Of a stretch of 64,000 nucleotides of DNA, positions 16,526 through 26,943 are shown piece by piece (within the stretch, counting starts at the first letter, position 1; every line of letters begins with the position of its first letter). Position numbers and translations under genes: made by a program. Below the pieces are notes generated by a model that was given only the letters and a program-made list of their open reading frames with translations, made no database searches and was not told where the DNA came from. Origin of the DNA: Clostridia bacterium (GTDB taxonomy: Bacteria > Bacillota > Clostridia > Oscillospirales > Acutalibacteraceae); contig JAFRHS010000006.1 in assembly GCA_017433225.1 (NCBI GenBank), positions 17,877-81,876 of the forward strand, given 5' to 3'.

Positions 16526-17004
16526 GCTTCTTCTCCTAAGATGGTTTCCAGCATCGTCTTGCGGGGCTTCATGCCCATGGTTTCGTAGAACTTCCGGGCA
16601 CCGTCATTCCCCTCCCAGACATTGAGGGTGATATTGTAACAGCCCAGGCGCTCCGCCTCCGCTTTGACGTGCTCATATAGGCGGGTGGCGACATGCTGTC
16701 CGCGGGCCGCTTCATCGACACAGATGTCGTCGATGTACAGGGTGCGGTGCGGGTGCAGGTTGTTCGACGGGACCGGTTCTTCCAGGACGCAAAACGCGTA
16801 GCCGAGGACGGTGTCGTTCTCGTCCACCGCCACATACACCGGCGTCTTTTCGTCGGCAAAGATGGCGTGCAGTTCCTCATCCGTGTACTTCGTGGTCCCG
16901 GAGATGAACAGATCCGGCCGCAGGTCCGCGTGGACTTCCAGCACCTGGTGCAGGAGAGCGAGGACTTTCGCGGTGTCTTTGTTTTCTGCTTTACGGATGG
17001 TCAT
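16522..17004 (-). CDS. GNAT family N-acetyltransferase
   Basis: 160 residues with a complete acetyl-CoA-dependent GNAT fold. Motif A is DDICVDEAARGQHVATRLYE (about residues 92-111; the R-G-x-x-x-A-x-x-L pyrophosphate loop) and the C-terminal segment NITLNVWEGNDGARKFYETMG is typical. Substrate unknown. It starts one base before the stop of the histidine phosphatase gene upstream and overlaps the synthetase-like gene downstream, so the three form a tight unit. Confidence 0.9.
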   Translation of the reverse strand: MTIRKAENKDTAKVLALLHQVLEVHADLRPDLFISGTTKYTDEELHAIFADEKTPVYVAVDENDTVLGYAFCVLEEPVPSNNLHPHRTLYIDDICVDEAARGQHVATRLYEHVKAEAERLGCYNITLNVWEGNDGARKFYETMGMKPRKTMLETILGEEA

Positions 17005-17583
17005 TTATTTGCTCCATTCTGTCGGGACGGTGTAGGTCCCGTCGTGATATTCTGTGACATAGACGGCGCAGTTGCCGATGAAGGTCGACCAGTAGGCGCC
17101 GTTCGATTCCGGGGTCAGATACTCGAGGAGACCCTTCATGGCAATGGCGTGGGTCGAGAGCAGGATGTCGCGATGGACCGCTTCCGCTTTCAGACGCTCG
17201 AGGAACGCTCCGGCCCGCGCGACGACGGAGGACAGCTGCTCCATGCCGTCCGGCGCGGGGTGGTTCGTGAAGTCCCTGAAGAACTCTTCGACTTCGGGCG
17301 GGAGGTCGAAGAGGTCGATGCCTTCATAGGGACCGTAGTCCATCTCGATCAGCGCTTCTTCGACATCGATCGGCACGTCGCCGGCGATGAGCTCCGCCGT
17401 CTCGACGGCGCGGCCCAGCGGGCTCGTGTAGACCTGGTCGAAGACGATGCCGGCATCGCGGAATGCATCGCCCACGGCGGATGCCTGTTCCCGGCCCAGT
17501 TCGGTCAGCGGGTAGTCGCTCCTTCCCTGCAGCTTCTTTTTGAGGTTCTGTTCGGTCTGCCCGTGGCGGACGATGTAGATCAT
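17005..17583 (-). CDS. Histidine phosphatase (phosphoglycerate mutase-like) family protein
   Basis: 192 residues. The N-terminal IVRHGQTEQN carries the catalytic His of the superfamily, SPLGRAVETAELI the second Arg, and STHAIAMKGLLEYL the second active-site His near residue 145; the acidic donor is in EMDYGPYEG. It may be a small-molecule phosphatase rather than a glycolytic mutase. ATG at 17583 with GGAG; the promoter with TGTTATAAT lies about 30 bases upstream. First gene of the three-gene unit. Confidence 0.9.
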   Translation of the reverse strand: MIYIVRHGQTEQNLKKKLQGRSDYPLTELGREQASAVGDAFRDAGIVFDQVYTSPLGRAVETAELIAGDVPIDVEEALIEMDYGPYEGIDLFDLPPEVEEFFRDFTNHPAPDGMEQLSSVVARAGAFLERLKAEAVHRDILLSTHAIAMKGLLEYLTPESNGAYWSTFIGNCAVYVTEYHDGTYTVPTEWSK

Positions 17584-17612
17584 AGTGCTTCTCCGTTTTG
17601 AAGGTTTGAGCT

Positions 17613-17618
17613 ATTATA
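17613..17618 (-). promoter_or_regulatory. Extended -10 promoter of the histidine phosphatase unit
   Basis: On the minus strand TATAAT is preceded by TGT, giving the extended -10 TGTTATAAT. The -35 position falls at the edge of the palindromic repeat and shows no consensus hexamer. Confidence 0.65.
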
Positions 17619-17645
17619 ACACAAATCATTCCCCGTGAGGGATTC

Positions 17646-17766
17646 GACGTGCTTTCGCTTCGCGAAACCACTCCGAGCTGCTGCCGCAGCTCCTGCACCT
17701 ACAAACAGCCCACTGGGCTGTTTGCTTTACGGCGCAGCCCAAGGGTTCGAATCCCCTTCGGGGAAA
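17646..17766. repeat. Modular palindromic repeat beside tRNA-Lys
   Basis: Four consecutive small palindromes: TTTCGCTTCGCGAAA (about 17652-17667), GAGCTGCTGCCGCAGCTC (17675-17692), AAACAGCCCACTGGGCTGTTT (17703-17723, 21 bases: stem AAACAGCCCA), and a T-arm-like GGGTTCGAATCCC with a GGGGAA end (17731-17766). The same modules recur at 63.8-64.0 kb with compensating base changes. It fills most of the gap between the tRNA terminator and the downstream promoter. Open reading frames across it are spurious. Confidence 0.8.
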
Positions 17767-17767
17767 C

Positions 17768-17799
17768 AGAAAGAGACATCCGGATGGATGTCTCTTTCT
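17768..17799 (-). terminator. Terminator of tRNA-Lys
   Basis: AGAAAGAGACATCC pairs with GGATGTCTCTTTCT (14 bp, 4-base loop), two bases downstream of the tRNA CCA end on the minus strand; the 3' arm itself is T-rich and is followed by GTTT. Confidence 0.85.
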
Positions 17800-17801
17800 G
17801 T

Positions 17802-17877
17802 TGGTACCCCATCGGGGATTCGAACCCCGGACACCTTGATTAAAAGTCAAGTGCTCTGCCAACTGAGCTAATGGAGT
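17802..17877 (-). tRNA. tRNA-Lys (anticodon TTT)
   Basis: 76 bases on the minus strand with encoded CCA. The acceptor stem ACTCCAT pairs with ATGGGGT (one T-G wobble), discriminator A. The D arm is TAGCTCAGTTGGCAGAGC, the anticodon stem-loop is CTTGA-CTTTTAA-TCAAG with anticodon TTT, and the T arm is CGGGG-TTCGAAT-CCCCG. All stems are intact, so it is functional. Own promoter and terminator flank it; it is downstream of secG. Confidence 0.97.
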
Positions 17878-17902
17878 ATATATCAGCCGCCCTCAGACGA
17901 CT

Positions 17903-17930
17903 GTTATATATTAATAAAGATTGTTGTCAA
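17903..17930 (-). promoter_or_regulatory. Promoter of tRNA-Lys
   Basis: Minus strand TTGACA (17925-17930), 16-base spacer, TATAAC (17903-17908). An overlapping alternative is TTGACT (17931-17936) with 17 bases to TAATAT. Either places the start a few bases to about 20 bases before the mature tRNA. Confidence 0.7.
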
Positions 17931-17944
17931 AGTCAAGGATAACT

Positions 17945-18211
17945 TTAACCGTGGAACTGCATGAACAGCGTGTAGCCGACAGCGATGATGACAAAGATGA
18001 CGGACAGGATCTTGGTGATGTTCGCCAGGGTGTCGTCTTTGGCGTGACCGCTGGTCTTGTCGAAGAATTTATTGTCGTTCATCTGGGCGCTGCTCTGGCC
18101 GGTCATGGCAGAAGCGTCCGCTTCACGGTTCTTCTGAAGCAGAATGACGACGGTAATGAGAATGCCGAGGACGATGAGTACGATCGCAAATGCCATCTGT
18201 AAACCTGTCAT
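17945..18211 (-). CDS. secG: Preprotein translocase subunit SecG
   Basis: Auxiliary subunit of the SecYEG channel. 88 residues with two membrane spans (about 5-24 and 64-84) joined by a cytoplasmic loop containing the conserved LLQKNREAD and a Ser/Gly/Met-rich segment ending in FFDKTSGHAKDD. ATG at 18211 with GGAGGAAC. It has its own promoter (18251-18279). In many Bacillota secG is followed by rnr and smpB; here a tRNA follows instead. Confidence 0.94.
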   Translation of the reverse strand: MTGLQMAFAIVLIVLGILITVVILLQKNREADASAMTGQSSAQMNDNKFFDKTSGHAKDDTLANITKILSVIFVIIAVGYTLFMQFHG

Positions 18212-18250
18212 GTTGGTTCCTCCAAATAAAAATTAATAGAAAGCTTTAGA

Positions 18251-18279
18251 ATAATAGCATAAAGCCCGCTGTAATGCAA
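18251..18279 (-). promoter_or_regulatory. Promoter of secG
   Basis: Minus strand TTGCAT (18274-18279), 17-base spacer, TATTAT (18251-18256) with an extended TGC before the -10 box. It partly overlaps the hairpin downstream of the topoisomerase gene. Confidence 0.75.
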
Positions 18280-18302
18280 GGAGAAATCCGCAAAACAGCG
18301 GG
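18265..18302 (-). terminator. Possible terminator after the topoisomerase A subunit
   Basis: CCCGCTGT pairs with ACAGCGGG across a 22-base loop, nine bases after the stop codon on the minus strand, followed by CTTTATGC. The U-run is short, so efficiency is doubtful. Confidence 0.4.
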
Positions 18303-18310
18303 ACTTTTTG

Positions 18311-20554
18311 TTATAACATCAGTTGGTCGCCTTCGGTGTCTTCCGCGGACGGCAGAGCGCCGAGCGCCGGCAGAGACTTCGTGCGGTAGCGGGACGGTTT
18401 GTTGAACTCGCCCTCCTCGTAGAGGCGGACGCCCATGACCCGCTGGCCCTTCTTGAGCCGCATGACCGAAACACCCTGGGTGTTCTTCGTGGTCTTGGCG
18501 GCAAGGACCGCCGTGTTGATCAGCAGCATACGGCCGCTGGAAGCGGTCAGGATGAGGTCTTTGTCCTCTTCGACGTAGATCGCCCCAGCAAGCGGAGCCT
18601 TGTCGGAATAGGCCTTCAGGAGCTTTTTACGGCGGGTCTTCGTGTCATACTGCGACATCTCGACCTTGGCGACCTTTCCGTTCTCGTAGACGAAGATCAT
18701 GTAGCCCTTGAACTTCTTCGTGATCGCCATGTAGACGGCGTTCTCCCCCTCCTCGAACTCGAGGACGGTCGGGACGTAGTCGCCGAGGACCGAGGCCTTC
18801 GTGTACTCGAAGTCGTCGATGCGGGACTTGTAGACCTGGCAGCGGTCGGAGAAGAACAGCAGTTCGAGGTCGTTCGTGGTCTCGACGACCTGCTGCATGG
18901 AGTCTCCGTCCTTCAGCTTCTGTTCCCCGCTCATGCGCAGCGACTGCGGGCTGATCTTCTTGAAGTAGCCGGCATTCGTATAGAAGATGGTGCAGGGCGC
19001 GTCGGAGACGACCTCTTCCTCTTCCTCGTCCTCGACAAGGTCCATCGCGTAGATGATCTCGGACCGGCGGGGCTGGCCGTACTTCTTGATGACATCCTTC
19101 AGCTCTTCGACGATGATCTTCTTGATGCGGCTGCGGCGCTTCAGCGTGTCTTCGAGGTCTTCGATCTGCTTCTGCAGGTCTTCGACGTCCTTCAACCGCT
19201 TCAGGATGAACTCCCGGTTCAGGTGACGCAGCTTGATCTCCGCGACATACTCGGCCTGGATCTCGTCGATGCCGAAGCCGATCATCAGGTTCGGCACGAC
19301 CTCCGCTTCCTCTTCGGTCTCGCGGACGATCTTGATGGCTTTATCGATGTCGAGCAGGATCTTCTCGAGACCCTGTAACAGGTGCAGGCGGTCTTTCGCC
19401 TTCTGCAGGTCGAAGTAGACTCTGCGGCGGACGCACTCTTCCCGGAACGCGATCCACTCGAGGAGCAGGTCTTTCACGCCGAGGACTTTCGGCATGCCGG
19501 CGATGAGCACGTTGAAGTTGCAGGGGAACGACTCTTCGAGCGGGGTCATCTTGTAGAGTCTCCGCATGAGCTTGTCGGGGTCGGTCCCGCGCTTCACGTC
19601 GATCGTGATCTTGAGGCCGCTCTTGTCGGTCTCGTCGCGGATGTCCGCGATCTCCCGGAGCTGACCGGCCTTGGCCTTCTCGATGATCTTGTCGATGATA
19701 GCCTCGGACACGGTGGTCGGCGGGATCTCCGTGATGTCGATGCAGTGGTTCTTCTTGTCGTAGGTATACCGCGAGCGGACCGTGATGCCGCCCCGGCCGG
19801 TGTCGAAGACGTTCGCCATCTGGTCGCGGTCATAGATGATCATGCCGCCGCCCGGGAAGTCCGGCGCCTTCAGGTAGTCCATGATGTCGATGTCCGGGTC
19901 CTTGATGAGGGCCATGGTCGTCTCACAGATCTCCTGCAGGTTGAAGGAGCAGATGGAGCTCGCCATACCGACGGCGATACCGACGTTGTTGTTGACGAGG
20001 ACGCTCGGGAAGGTGACCGGCAGCAGGGTCGGCTCCTTCATGGAGGCGTCGTAGTTGTCGACGAAGTCGACGGTGTCTTTATCGATGTCCCGGAAGAGTT
20101 CCGAGGCGATCTTTTCGAGTTTGGCTTCCGTGTATCGCGAAGCCGCCCAGGACATGTCGCGCGAGTAGGTCTTACCGAAGTTGCCCTTCGAGTCGACATA
20201 CGGGTGCAGCAGTGCCTCATAGCCGCGGGAGAGCCGGACCATGGTGTCGTAGATGGCGGCGTCACCGTGGGGGTTCAGCTGCATCGTACGGCCGACGATG
20301 TTCGCGGACTTGATGCGCGGGCCGTTCAGGAGTCCCATCTTGTACATGGTGTACAGGAGCTTCCGGTGGGACGGTTTGAAGCCGTCGATCTCCGGGATGG
20401 CGCGGGACATGATGACGCTCATCGCGTAAGGCATGTAGTTGATCTCGAGGGTGTCCGTGATGTGCTGCTGGACCACCTCGCCGGCGCCCATGATGTGAGC
20501 GTTCGGGTTCTCGTCGCGTTCGACGGGGGCTTCCTTTTTCGTGCGTTTCGCCAT
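18311..20554 (-). CDS. parC: Type II topoisomerase subunit A (topoisomerase IV-like)
   Basis: DNA-cleaving subunit of a GyrA/ParC-family enzyme. 747 residues. The catalytic Tyr is in AASRYTEAKL near residue 144, the winged-helix segment with the quinolone region is NPHGDAAIYDTMVRLSRG near residue 92, and a coiled-coil tower (ILKRLKDVEDLQKQIEDLED) precedes a beta-pinwheel C-terminal domain of about 240 residues. I see no GyrA box (QRRGGKG), so decatenation (ParC) is likelier than supercoiling. The position equivalent to E. coli GyrA Ser83 is Ala. It lies 15 bases after the B subunit gene. This is a second, divergent pair known in Clostridia; true gyrAB are not in the window. Confidence 0.85.
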   Translation of the reverse strand: MAKRTKKEAPVERDENPNAHIMGAGEVVQQHITDTLEINYMPYAMSVIMSRAIPEIDGFKPSHRKLLYTMYKMGLLNGPRIKSANIVGRTMQLNPHGDAAIYDTMVRLSRGYEALLHPYVDSKGNFGKTYSRDMSWAASRYTEAKLEKIASELFRDIDKDTVDFVDNYDASMKEPTLLPVTFPSVLVNNNVGIAVGMASSICSFNLQEICETTMALIKDPDIDIMDYLKAPDFPGGGMIIYDRDQMANVFDTGRGGITVRSRYTYDKKNHCIDITEIPPTTVSEAIIDKIIEKAKAGQLREIADIRDETDKSGLKITIDVKRGTDPDKLMRRLYKMTPLEESFPCNFNVLIAGMPKVLGVKDLLLEWIAFREECVRRRVYFDLQKAKDRLHLLQGLEKILLDIDKAIKIVRETEEEAEVVPNLMIGFGIDEIQAEYVAEIKLRHLNREFILKRLKDVEDLQKQIEDLEDTLKRRSRIKKIIVEELKDVIKKYGQPRRSEIIYAMDLVEDEEEEEVVSDAPCTIFYTNAGYFKKISPQSLRMSGEQKLKDGDSMQQVVETTNDLELLFFSDRCQVYKSRIDDFEYTKASVLGDYVPTVLEFEEGENAVYMAITKKFKGYMIFVYENGKVAKVEMSQYDTKTRRKKLLKAYSDKAPLAGAIYVEEDKDLILTASSGRMLLINTAVLAAKTTKNTQGVSVMRLKKGQRVMGVRLYEEGEFNKPSRYRTKSLPALGALPSAEDTEGDQLML

Positions 20555-20569
20555 TTCATCCCACCTCCT

Positions 20570-22564
20570 TTACGACAGGTCCGTCATGTCGAGGAACAGG
20601 TGCCCGTCGGTGGCGATGTGTTCTTTTCTGCCCTGGAGGTTGTCTCCGAGGAGCATGTCGAACTGCGCCGCCGTGGCCTCTGCGTCGGTCGGACGGATCT
20701 GGATGAGCCGGCGGGTCTTCGGGTTCATGGTGGTGAGCCACATCATGTCGGCGTCGTTCTCACCGAGACCTTTGGACCGCTGGATCGTATATTTCTTGTC
20801 CCCGAGTTCTTCGAGGACGTCGGACTTTTCTTTCTCCGTGTATGCGAACCACACCTCGTCCTTGTGACGGATCTCGTAAAGCGGGGATTCGGCGATGTAC
20901 ACCTTGCCCTCCGAGATGAGGGTCGGCATGAGGCGATAGATCATCGTGAGGATGAGCGTGCGGATCTGGTAACCGTCGACGTCGGCGTCGGTACAGATGA
21001 TGACCTTGTTCCAGCGCAGGTTGTCGAGGTTGAAGGACGTCATGTCCTTTTTCTTGACCGCGACTTCGACGCCGCAGCCGAGGACCTTGATGAGGTCCGT
21101 GATGATGTCGCTCTTGAAGATGCGGTTGTAGTCCGCCTTGAGGCAGTTGAGGATCTTGCCGCGGACCGGGATGACGGCCTGGAACTCCGAGTCTCTCGCC
21201 TGTTTGCAGGCGCCCAGAGCCGAGTCACCTTCCACGATGAAGACTTCGCGGCGATCGACGTCCTTCGTGCGGCAGTCGACGAACTTCTGGACCCGGTTCG
21301 ACATGTCCATGTTGCCGGTCAGGGTCTTCTTGAGGTTCTGACGGGTGGTCTCCGCGCGGACACGGGAGCGCATGTTGACGAGCACCTGGTCGGTGATCTT
21401 GTCGGCCTCGATCTTGTTCTCGATGAAGTAGACTTCCAGCGACTGCTTGAAGAAGTCCGTCATAGCTTCCTGGATGAACTTGTTGGTGATGGCCTTCTTC
21501 GTCTGGTTCTCGTAGGAGGTCTTGGTCGAGAACGACGAGATGACGATATTGAGACAGTCCTCGATGTCCTGGAAGGAGATCTTCTTGTCGGACTTGTTGT
21601 ACTTGTTGTTCTGTTTGAGGTAGGCGTCGATCTGGGAGACGAACGCGGAGCGGACCGCCTTGTCCGGCGCGCCGCCGTGTTCGAGCCAGGAGGAGTTGTG
21701 GTAATACTCCTTCATCTGGACCTTGTTCGAGAAACAGACCGCCGCGTTGATGACGACCTTGTAGTCGTCCTGGTCGGCGCGGTCGCGGCCGGAGGTCTCG
21801 GTGTTCCAGAACTGGACGCCGGTGAACGCCTGTTCCTCAACGGTCTCTTTCAGGTAGTCCGTGATGCCGTTCTCGTAGACGTATTCGTAGGTCTCGAAGC
21901 AGGACGGCGTGGTGCCCGGCTTGATCTGGTCCTTCAGGATGAACTTGAGACCGTTGTTGACGATGGCCTGACGGCGCAGGATGTCCTGGAAGTACTCGAG
22001 CGGGATGTCGATGTCCGTGAAAACCTCGAGGTCCGGTTTCCAGGCGATGCGCGTCCCGGTCTTCCGGCCGGCGAACTCTTCCTTCTTCAGTTTCCCGGAC
22101 GGTTTGCCCTTTTTGAACTTGACGTCATACCGGAACCCATCCTTGTAGACTTCGGCCTCCATCCATTCCGAGGCGTACTGCGTGGCGCAGAGACCCAGAC
22201 CGTTCAGACCGAGAGAGAACTCGTAGAGGCCGGCGCTCGAGTTGTTGTCATACTTGCCGCCGGCGTACATCTCACAGAACAGGAGTTTCCAGTTGTATTC
22301 TTTTTCATTCTCGTTGTAGTCCATCGGGATGCCGCGTCCGAAGTCCTGGACCTCGAGGCTCTTGTCGAGGTAACGGGTCAGGACGATGTGGTCGCCGTAG
22401 CCCTCTCGCGCCTCGTCGATCGAGTTCGAGAGGATCTCGAAGACCGAATGCTGACACCCTTCGATGCCGTCCGAGCCGAAGATGACCGCGGGACGCAACC
22501 GGACCCGGTCCGCACCTTTCAGCTGCTGGATGGTCTCATTGGAATTCGTGGACTTTTTTGCCAT
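20570..22564 (-). CDS. parE: Type II topoisomerase subunit B (divergent topoisomerase IV-like)
   Basis: ATPase subunit paired with the preceding gene. 664 residues. The GHKL ATPase domain has FEILSNSIDEAREG (Mg/ATP Asn) and GLGLNGLG-like lid residues; the usual R-P-G-M-Y-I-G-S reads RPAVIFGSDGIEGCQHSV. The TOPRIM domain has VEGDSALGACKQARD, where most gyrases read EGDSAGGSAKQGRD, and keeps the metal Asp residues in CTDADVDGYQIRT. So the metal centre is intact but the family is clearly divergent. Promoter at 22622-22651; ATG at 22564 with a GGAGG site. Confidence 0.87.
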   Translation of the reverse strand: MAKKSTNSNETIQQLKGADRVRLRPAVIFGSDGIEGCQHSVFEILSNSIDEAREGYGDHIVLTRYLDKSLEVQDFGRGIPMDYNENEKEYNWKLLFCEMYAGGKYDNNSSAGLYEFSLGLNGLGLCATQYASEWMEAEVYKDGFRYDVKFKKGKPSGKLKKEEFAGRKTGTRIAWKPDLEVFTDIDIPLEYFQDILRRQAIVNNGLKFILKDQIKPGTTPSCFETYEYVYENGITDYLKETVEEQAFTGVQFWNTETSGRDRADQDDYKVVINAAVCFSNKVQMKEYYHNSSWLEHGGAPDKAVRSAFVSQIDAYLKQNNKYNKSDKKISFQDIEDCLNIVISSFSTKTSYENQTKKAITNKFIQEAMTDFFKQSLEVYFIENKIEADKITDQVLVNMRSRVRAETTRQNLKKTLTGNMDMSNRVQKFVDCRTKDVDRREVFIVEGDSALGACKQARDSEFQAVIPVRGKILNCLKADYNRIFKSDIITDLIKVLGCGVEVAVKKKDMTSFNLDNLRWNKVIICTDADVDGYQIRTLILTMIYRLMPTLISEGKVYIAESPLYEIRHKDEVWFAYTEKEKSDVLEELGDKKYTIQRSKGLGENDADMMWLTTMNPKTRRLIQIRPTDAEATAAQFDMLLGDNLQGRKEHIATDGHLFLDMTDLS

Positions 22565-22621
22565 ATTTCCTCCAAAAATACGCTTGCAGATTTACCCATT
22601 TGCGCAATATCACAAATACGT

Positions 22622-22651
22622 ATTTTATCCCATATCTTGTGGTTTTGTCAA
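22622..22651 (-). promoter_or_regulatory. Promoter of the topoisomerase pair
   Basis: Minus strand TTGACA (22646-22651), 18-base spacer, TAAAAT (22622-22627), about 60 bases before the start of the B subunit. It follows the ftsH terminator by a few bases. Confidence 0.75.
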
Positions 22652-22654
22652 GCA

Positions 22655-22683
22655 ACGGAGCCCCACCGATGGTGGAGCTCCGT
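22655..22683 (-). terminator. Terminator of the rnj-to-ftsH unit
   Basis: On the minus strand ACGGAGCTCCACC pairs with GGTGGGGCTCCGT (one mismatch-type wobble, 3-base loop), followed by TGCTTG. It begins about 20 bases after the ftsH stop. Confidence 0.75.
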
Positions 22684-22703
22684 GTTATTTCAGGATGAAA
22701 TTG

Positions 22704-24869
<2,166 letters not shown>

Positions 24870-24952
24870 TGGATTGCCCTCCTTCTGTGCTTACTTGAGT
24901 ACAGTGCAGTGAGTATAGGATAAAAAGCTAAGATGAACTTTAAAAGACACGG

Positions 24953-25489
24953 TTAATCTTCCGGATCGTAGATGCCGACATACGGCAGGTTCCGGTAGGA
25001 CTCATCGTAGTCGAGACCGTAGCCGACGACGAATTCATCGGGGATGACTTTGCCGATGTACTCCGCGCTGATCTGAGAGACACGGCGGTCCGGCTTGTCG
25101 AGGAACGTACAGATCTTCAGAGAGGCGGGGTTCCGCATCTTCAGGATCTCCATGAGTGAGGCCAGCGTACGGCCGGTGTCGAGGATGTCCTCCACGATGA
25201 GGATGTCCTTTCCGGTCAGGTCCGTGTCAAGGTCCTTGATGATCTTGACCGTACCGGTGCTCTCGGTCTTGTTGTAGCTGGAGACGACCATGAAGTCGAT
25301 GGACAGCGGGATGTCGATGGCGCGCATGAGGTCCGCCATGAAAACGACGGCGCCTTTCAGGACGCTGACCAGGACGAGGTTCTTCCCCACATAGTCTTTC
25401 GAGATCTGTTTGCCGAGCCGCTCGACGATCTCTTTCGCTTCTTCTTCGGATACCAGTACGCCTTTGACGCGATATTCCAGATCTTTCAT
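24953..25489 (-). CDS. hpt: Hypoxanthine(-guanine) phosphoribosyltransferase
   Basis: Salvages hypoxanthine or guanine with PRPP. 178 residues. The PRPP loop is LIVEDILDTGRTLASL (about residues 98-113), the flexible loop is VVSSYNKTESTGTVKI, and the C-terminal base-binding part is DEFVVGYGLDYDESYRNLPYVG in pieces. I chose ATG 25489 (GGAGG seven bases upstream); an earlier GTG/ATG would extend into tilS. It overlaps the tilS stop by 4 bases, the standard tilS-hpt-ftsH order. Confidence 0.96.
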   Translation of the reverse strand: MKDLEYRVKGVLVSEEEAKEIVERLGKQISKDYVGKNLVLVSVLKGAVVFMADLMRAIDIPLSIDFMVVSSYNKTESTGTVKIIKDLDTDLTGKDILIVEDILDTGRTLASLMEILKMRNPASLKICTFLDKPDRRVSQISAEYIGKVIPDEFVVGYGLDYDESYRNLPYVGIYDPED

Positions 25490-26910
25490 CGTATTACCTC
25501 CACAATCCATACGAATCGGTCGTTTTCACTCGGGGCGAATCCCTCGGCTGCGCCGAATCCTTCGAGCCAGGCGATCTGCCCGTTCTGTTCCAGGATGACC
25601 CGGTCTGCCCGCTTGTCGGCAGAGACACCGGCCTCCTGATACAGCGTCTTCAACTTTTTGGTGACCCCCCTGCCGTTCGGAGCGAACGTGTCTCCGGGCT
25701 GTCGGGTCCGCAGTACAAAATTGAAGTTTATTTTATCATAAATAAGGGAATTTTCCAACAGGTAAGCGTCGAAATCCGGATGCGCCGTGCTCCGCTTCGT
25801 CAGGCGCACGGTGACCGGAGACGGCGTATCGGAAACAAACTCGAGACGCTCGGCCATCGTGACCGTTCTGCGGAAGGTCCGGGTGACGGTCTCCTCTTCT
25901 TCTTTCGGCCAGTGGAAGAGCAGTTTGTCCCCCGCCAGTGTGACGAACGCGCCGCCGGGGACCTGCATCTGCTTGAACTTCTCGCCGGTGCGAATCCAGG
26001 AGAGGAAGTCCTCGAGGTGCCGCTGTTCCGCGGACACTCCGGAATACGCCTTCATGGCAAGTGCCAGCGTACGGATGAGGACCGCGTCCGGCGCTTCCCG
26101 AAGAACGGAGACATCGAGCGTGTCCTCTCCCCGCCTGCTGCGTTGCAGGAGCCGCTCAGCGAGCTCATCGAAGCAGTCCGCGTCCCGCTGCAGCGTGGCA
26201 GCCGTTCTGGCGATGTGCCCCGTCGCTCCGTGATGGATGGCTTCGAGGGCGGGCAGCACTTCATGGCGGATCCGGTTCCTCGCGTACGAGACATCGTCGT
26301 TGGTGCTGTCGGTCATATAGGACAGTCCGAGGTCCGCGCAGTACGCCTCGATGTCTTCGCGGCCAAGGTCGATCAGCGGCCGGATGATGCTGCCGCGCAC
26401 GGGCGGGATGCCGGTCAGCCCGGCGAGGCCGGTGCCGCGCGCGAGGTGGAAGAGGACGGTCTCCGCGTTGTCCGACGCCGTATGGGCGGTGGCAACGCGC
26501 ACCCCGGACAGGTCCGGGTGCTGCCGGAGGATCCGGTCGGAGACCTCCTCGAAGAACGCGTAGCGCACCTTCCGGCCGCAGGTCTCGAGGGACTCTCCGC
26601 GGGCCGAAGCCAGTTTCGGCACGTCGGCATGGAGGGCCGTGAACGGGATGCCCCGTTCCTCACAGAAGGCCCGGCAGAACTGCTCGTCCCGGTCAGCCTC
26701 CGCGCCGCGGATGCCATGGTGCACATGACAGGCGTACAGCGGGAACGCCGGTACATCGCCAACGCCATGCGAGAGTTCGTGCAAAACAGAAAGAAGCGTC
26801 ACCGAGTCGGCTCCCCCGGAAAAGCCGGCCAGGACGGCGGTCTTTGCGGGGAGCATCTCGTAACGCTTCAGTGTGGAAATGACATGGGACAGAACTTCGC
26901 TGTGCTGCAT
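25486..26910 (-). CDS. tilS: tRNA(Ile)-lysidine synthase
   Basis: Converts the wobble C of tRNA-Ile(CAU) to lysidine so that it reads AUA; essential. 474 residues. The PP-loop ATP pyrophosphatase motif is GFSGGADSVTLL (about 29-40), HHGIRG follows near 64, and TAHTASDNAETVLFHLARGTGLAGL near 135 (in pieces). The TilS C-terminal domain contains RQPGDTF and KKLKTLYQEAGV. ATG 26910 is preferred because GGAGGA precedes it by eight bases; an ATG at 26931 has no such site. It follows dnaB. Confidence 0.94.
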   Translation of the reverse strand: MQHSEVLSHVISTLKRYEMLPAKTAVLAGFSGGADSVTLLSVLHELSHGVGDVPAFPLYACHVHHGIRGAEADRDEQFCRAFCEERGIPFTALHADVPKLASARGESLETCGRKVRYAFFEEVSDRILRQHPDLSGVRVATAHTASDNAETVLFHLARGTGLAGLTGIPPVRGSIIRPLIDLGREDIEAYCADLGLSYMTDSTNDDVSYARNRIRHEVLPALEAIHHGATGHIARTAATLQRDADCFDELAERLLQRSRRGEDTLDVSVLREAPDAVLIRTLALAMKAYSGVSAEQRHLEDFLSWIRTGEKFKQMQVPGGAFVTLAGDKLLFHWPKEEEETVTRTFRRTVTMAERLEFVSDTPSPVTVRLTKRSTAHPDFDAYLLENSLIYDKINFNFVLRTRQPGDTFAPNGRGVTKKLKTLYQEAGVSADKRADRVILEQNGQIAWLEGFGAAEGFAPSENDRFVWIVEVIR

Positions 26911-26943
26911 GACGGCTTCCTCCTGTCCCATTCGTGATCGTTT

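Noticed and set aside
17626..17871. Small frames across the tRNA-Lys and the palindromic repeat
   Set aside because: They translate tRNA and repeat hairpins; such sequences are often deposited as proteins but have no coding signal.
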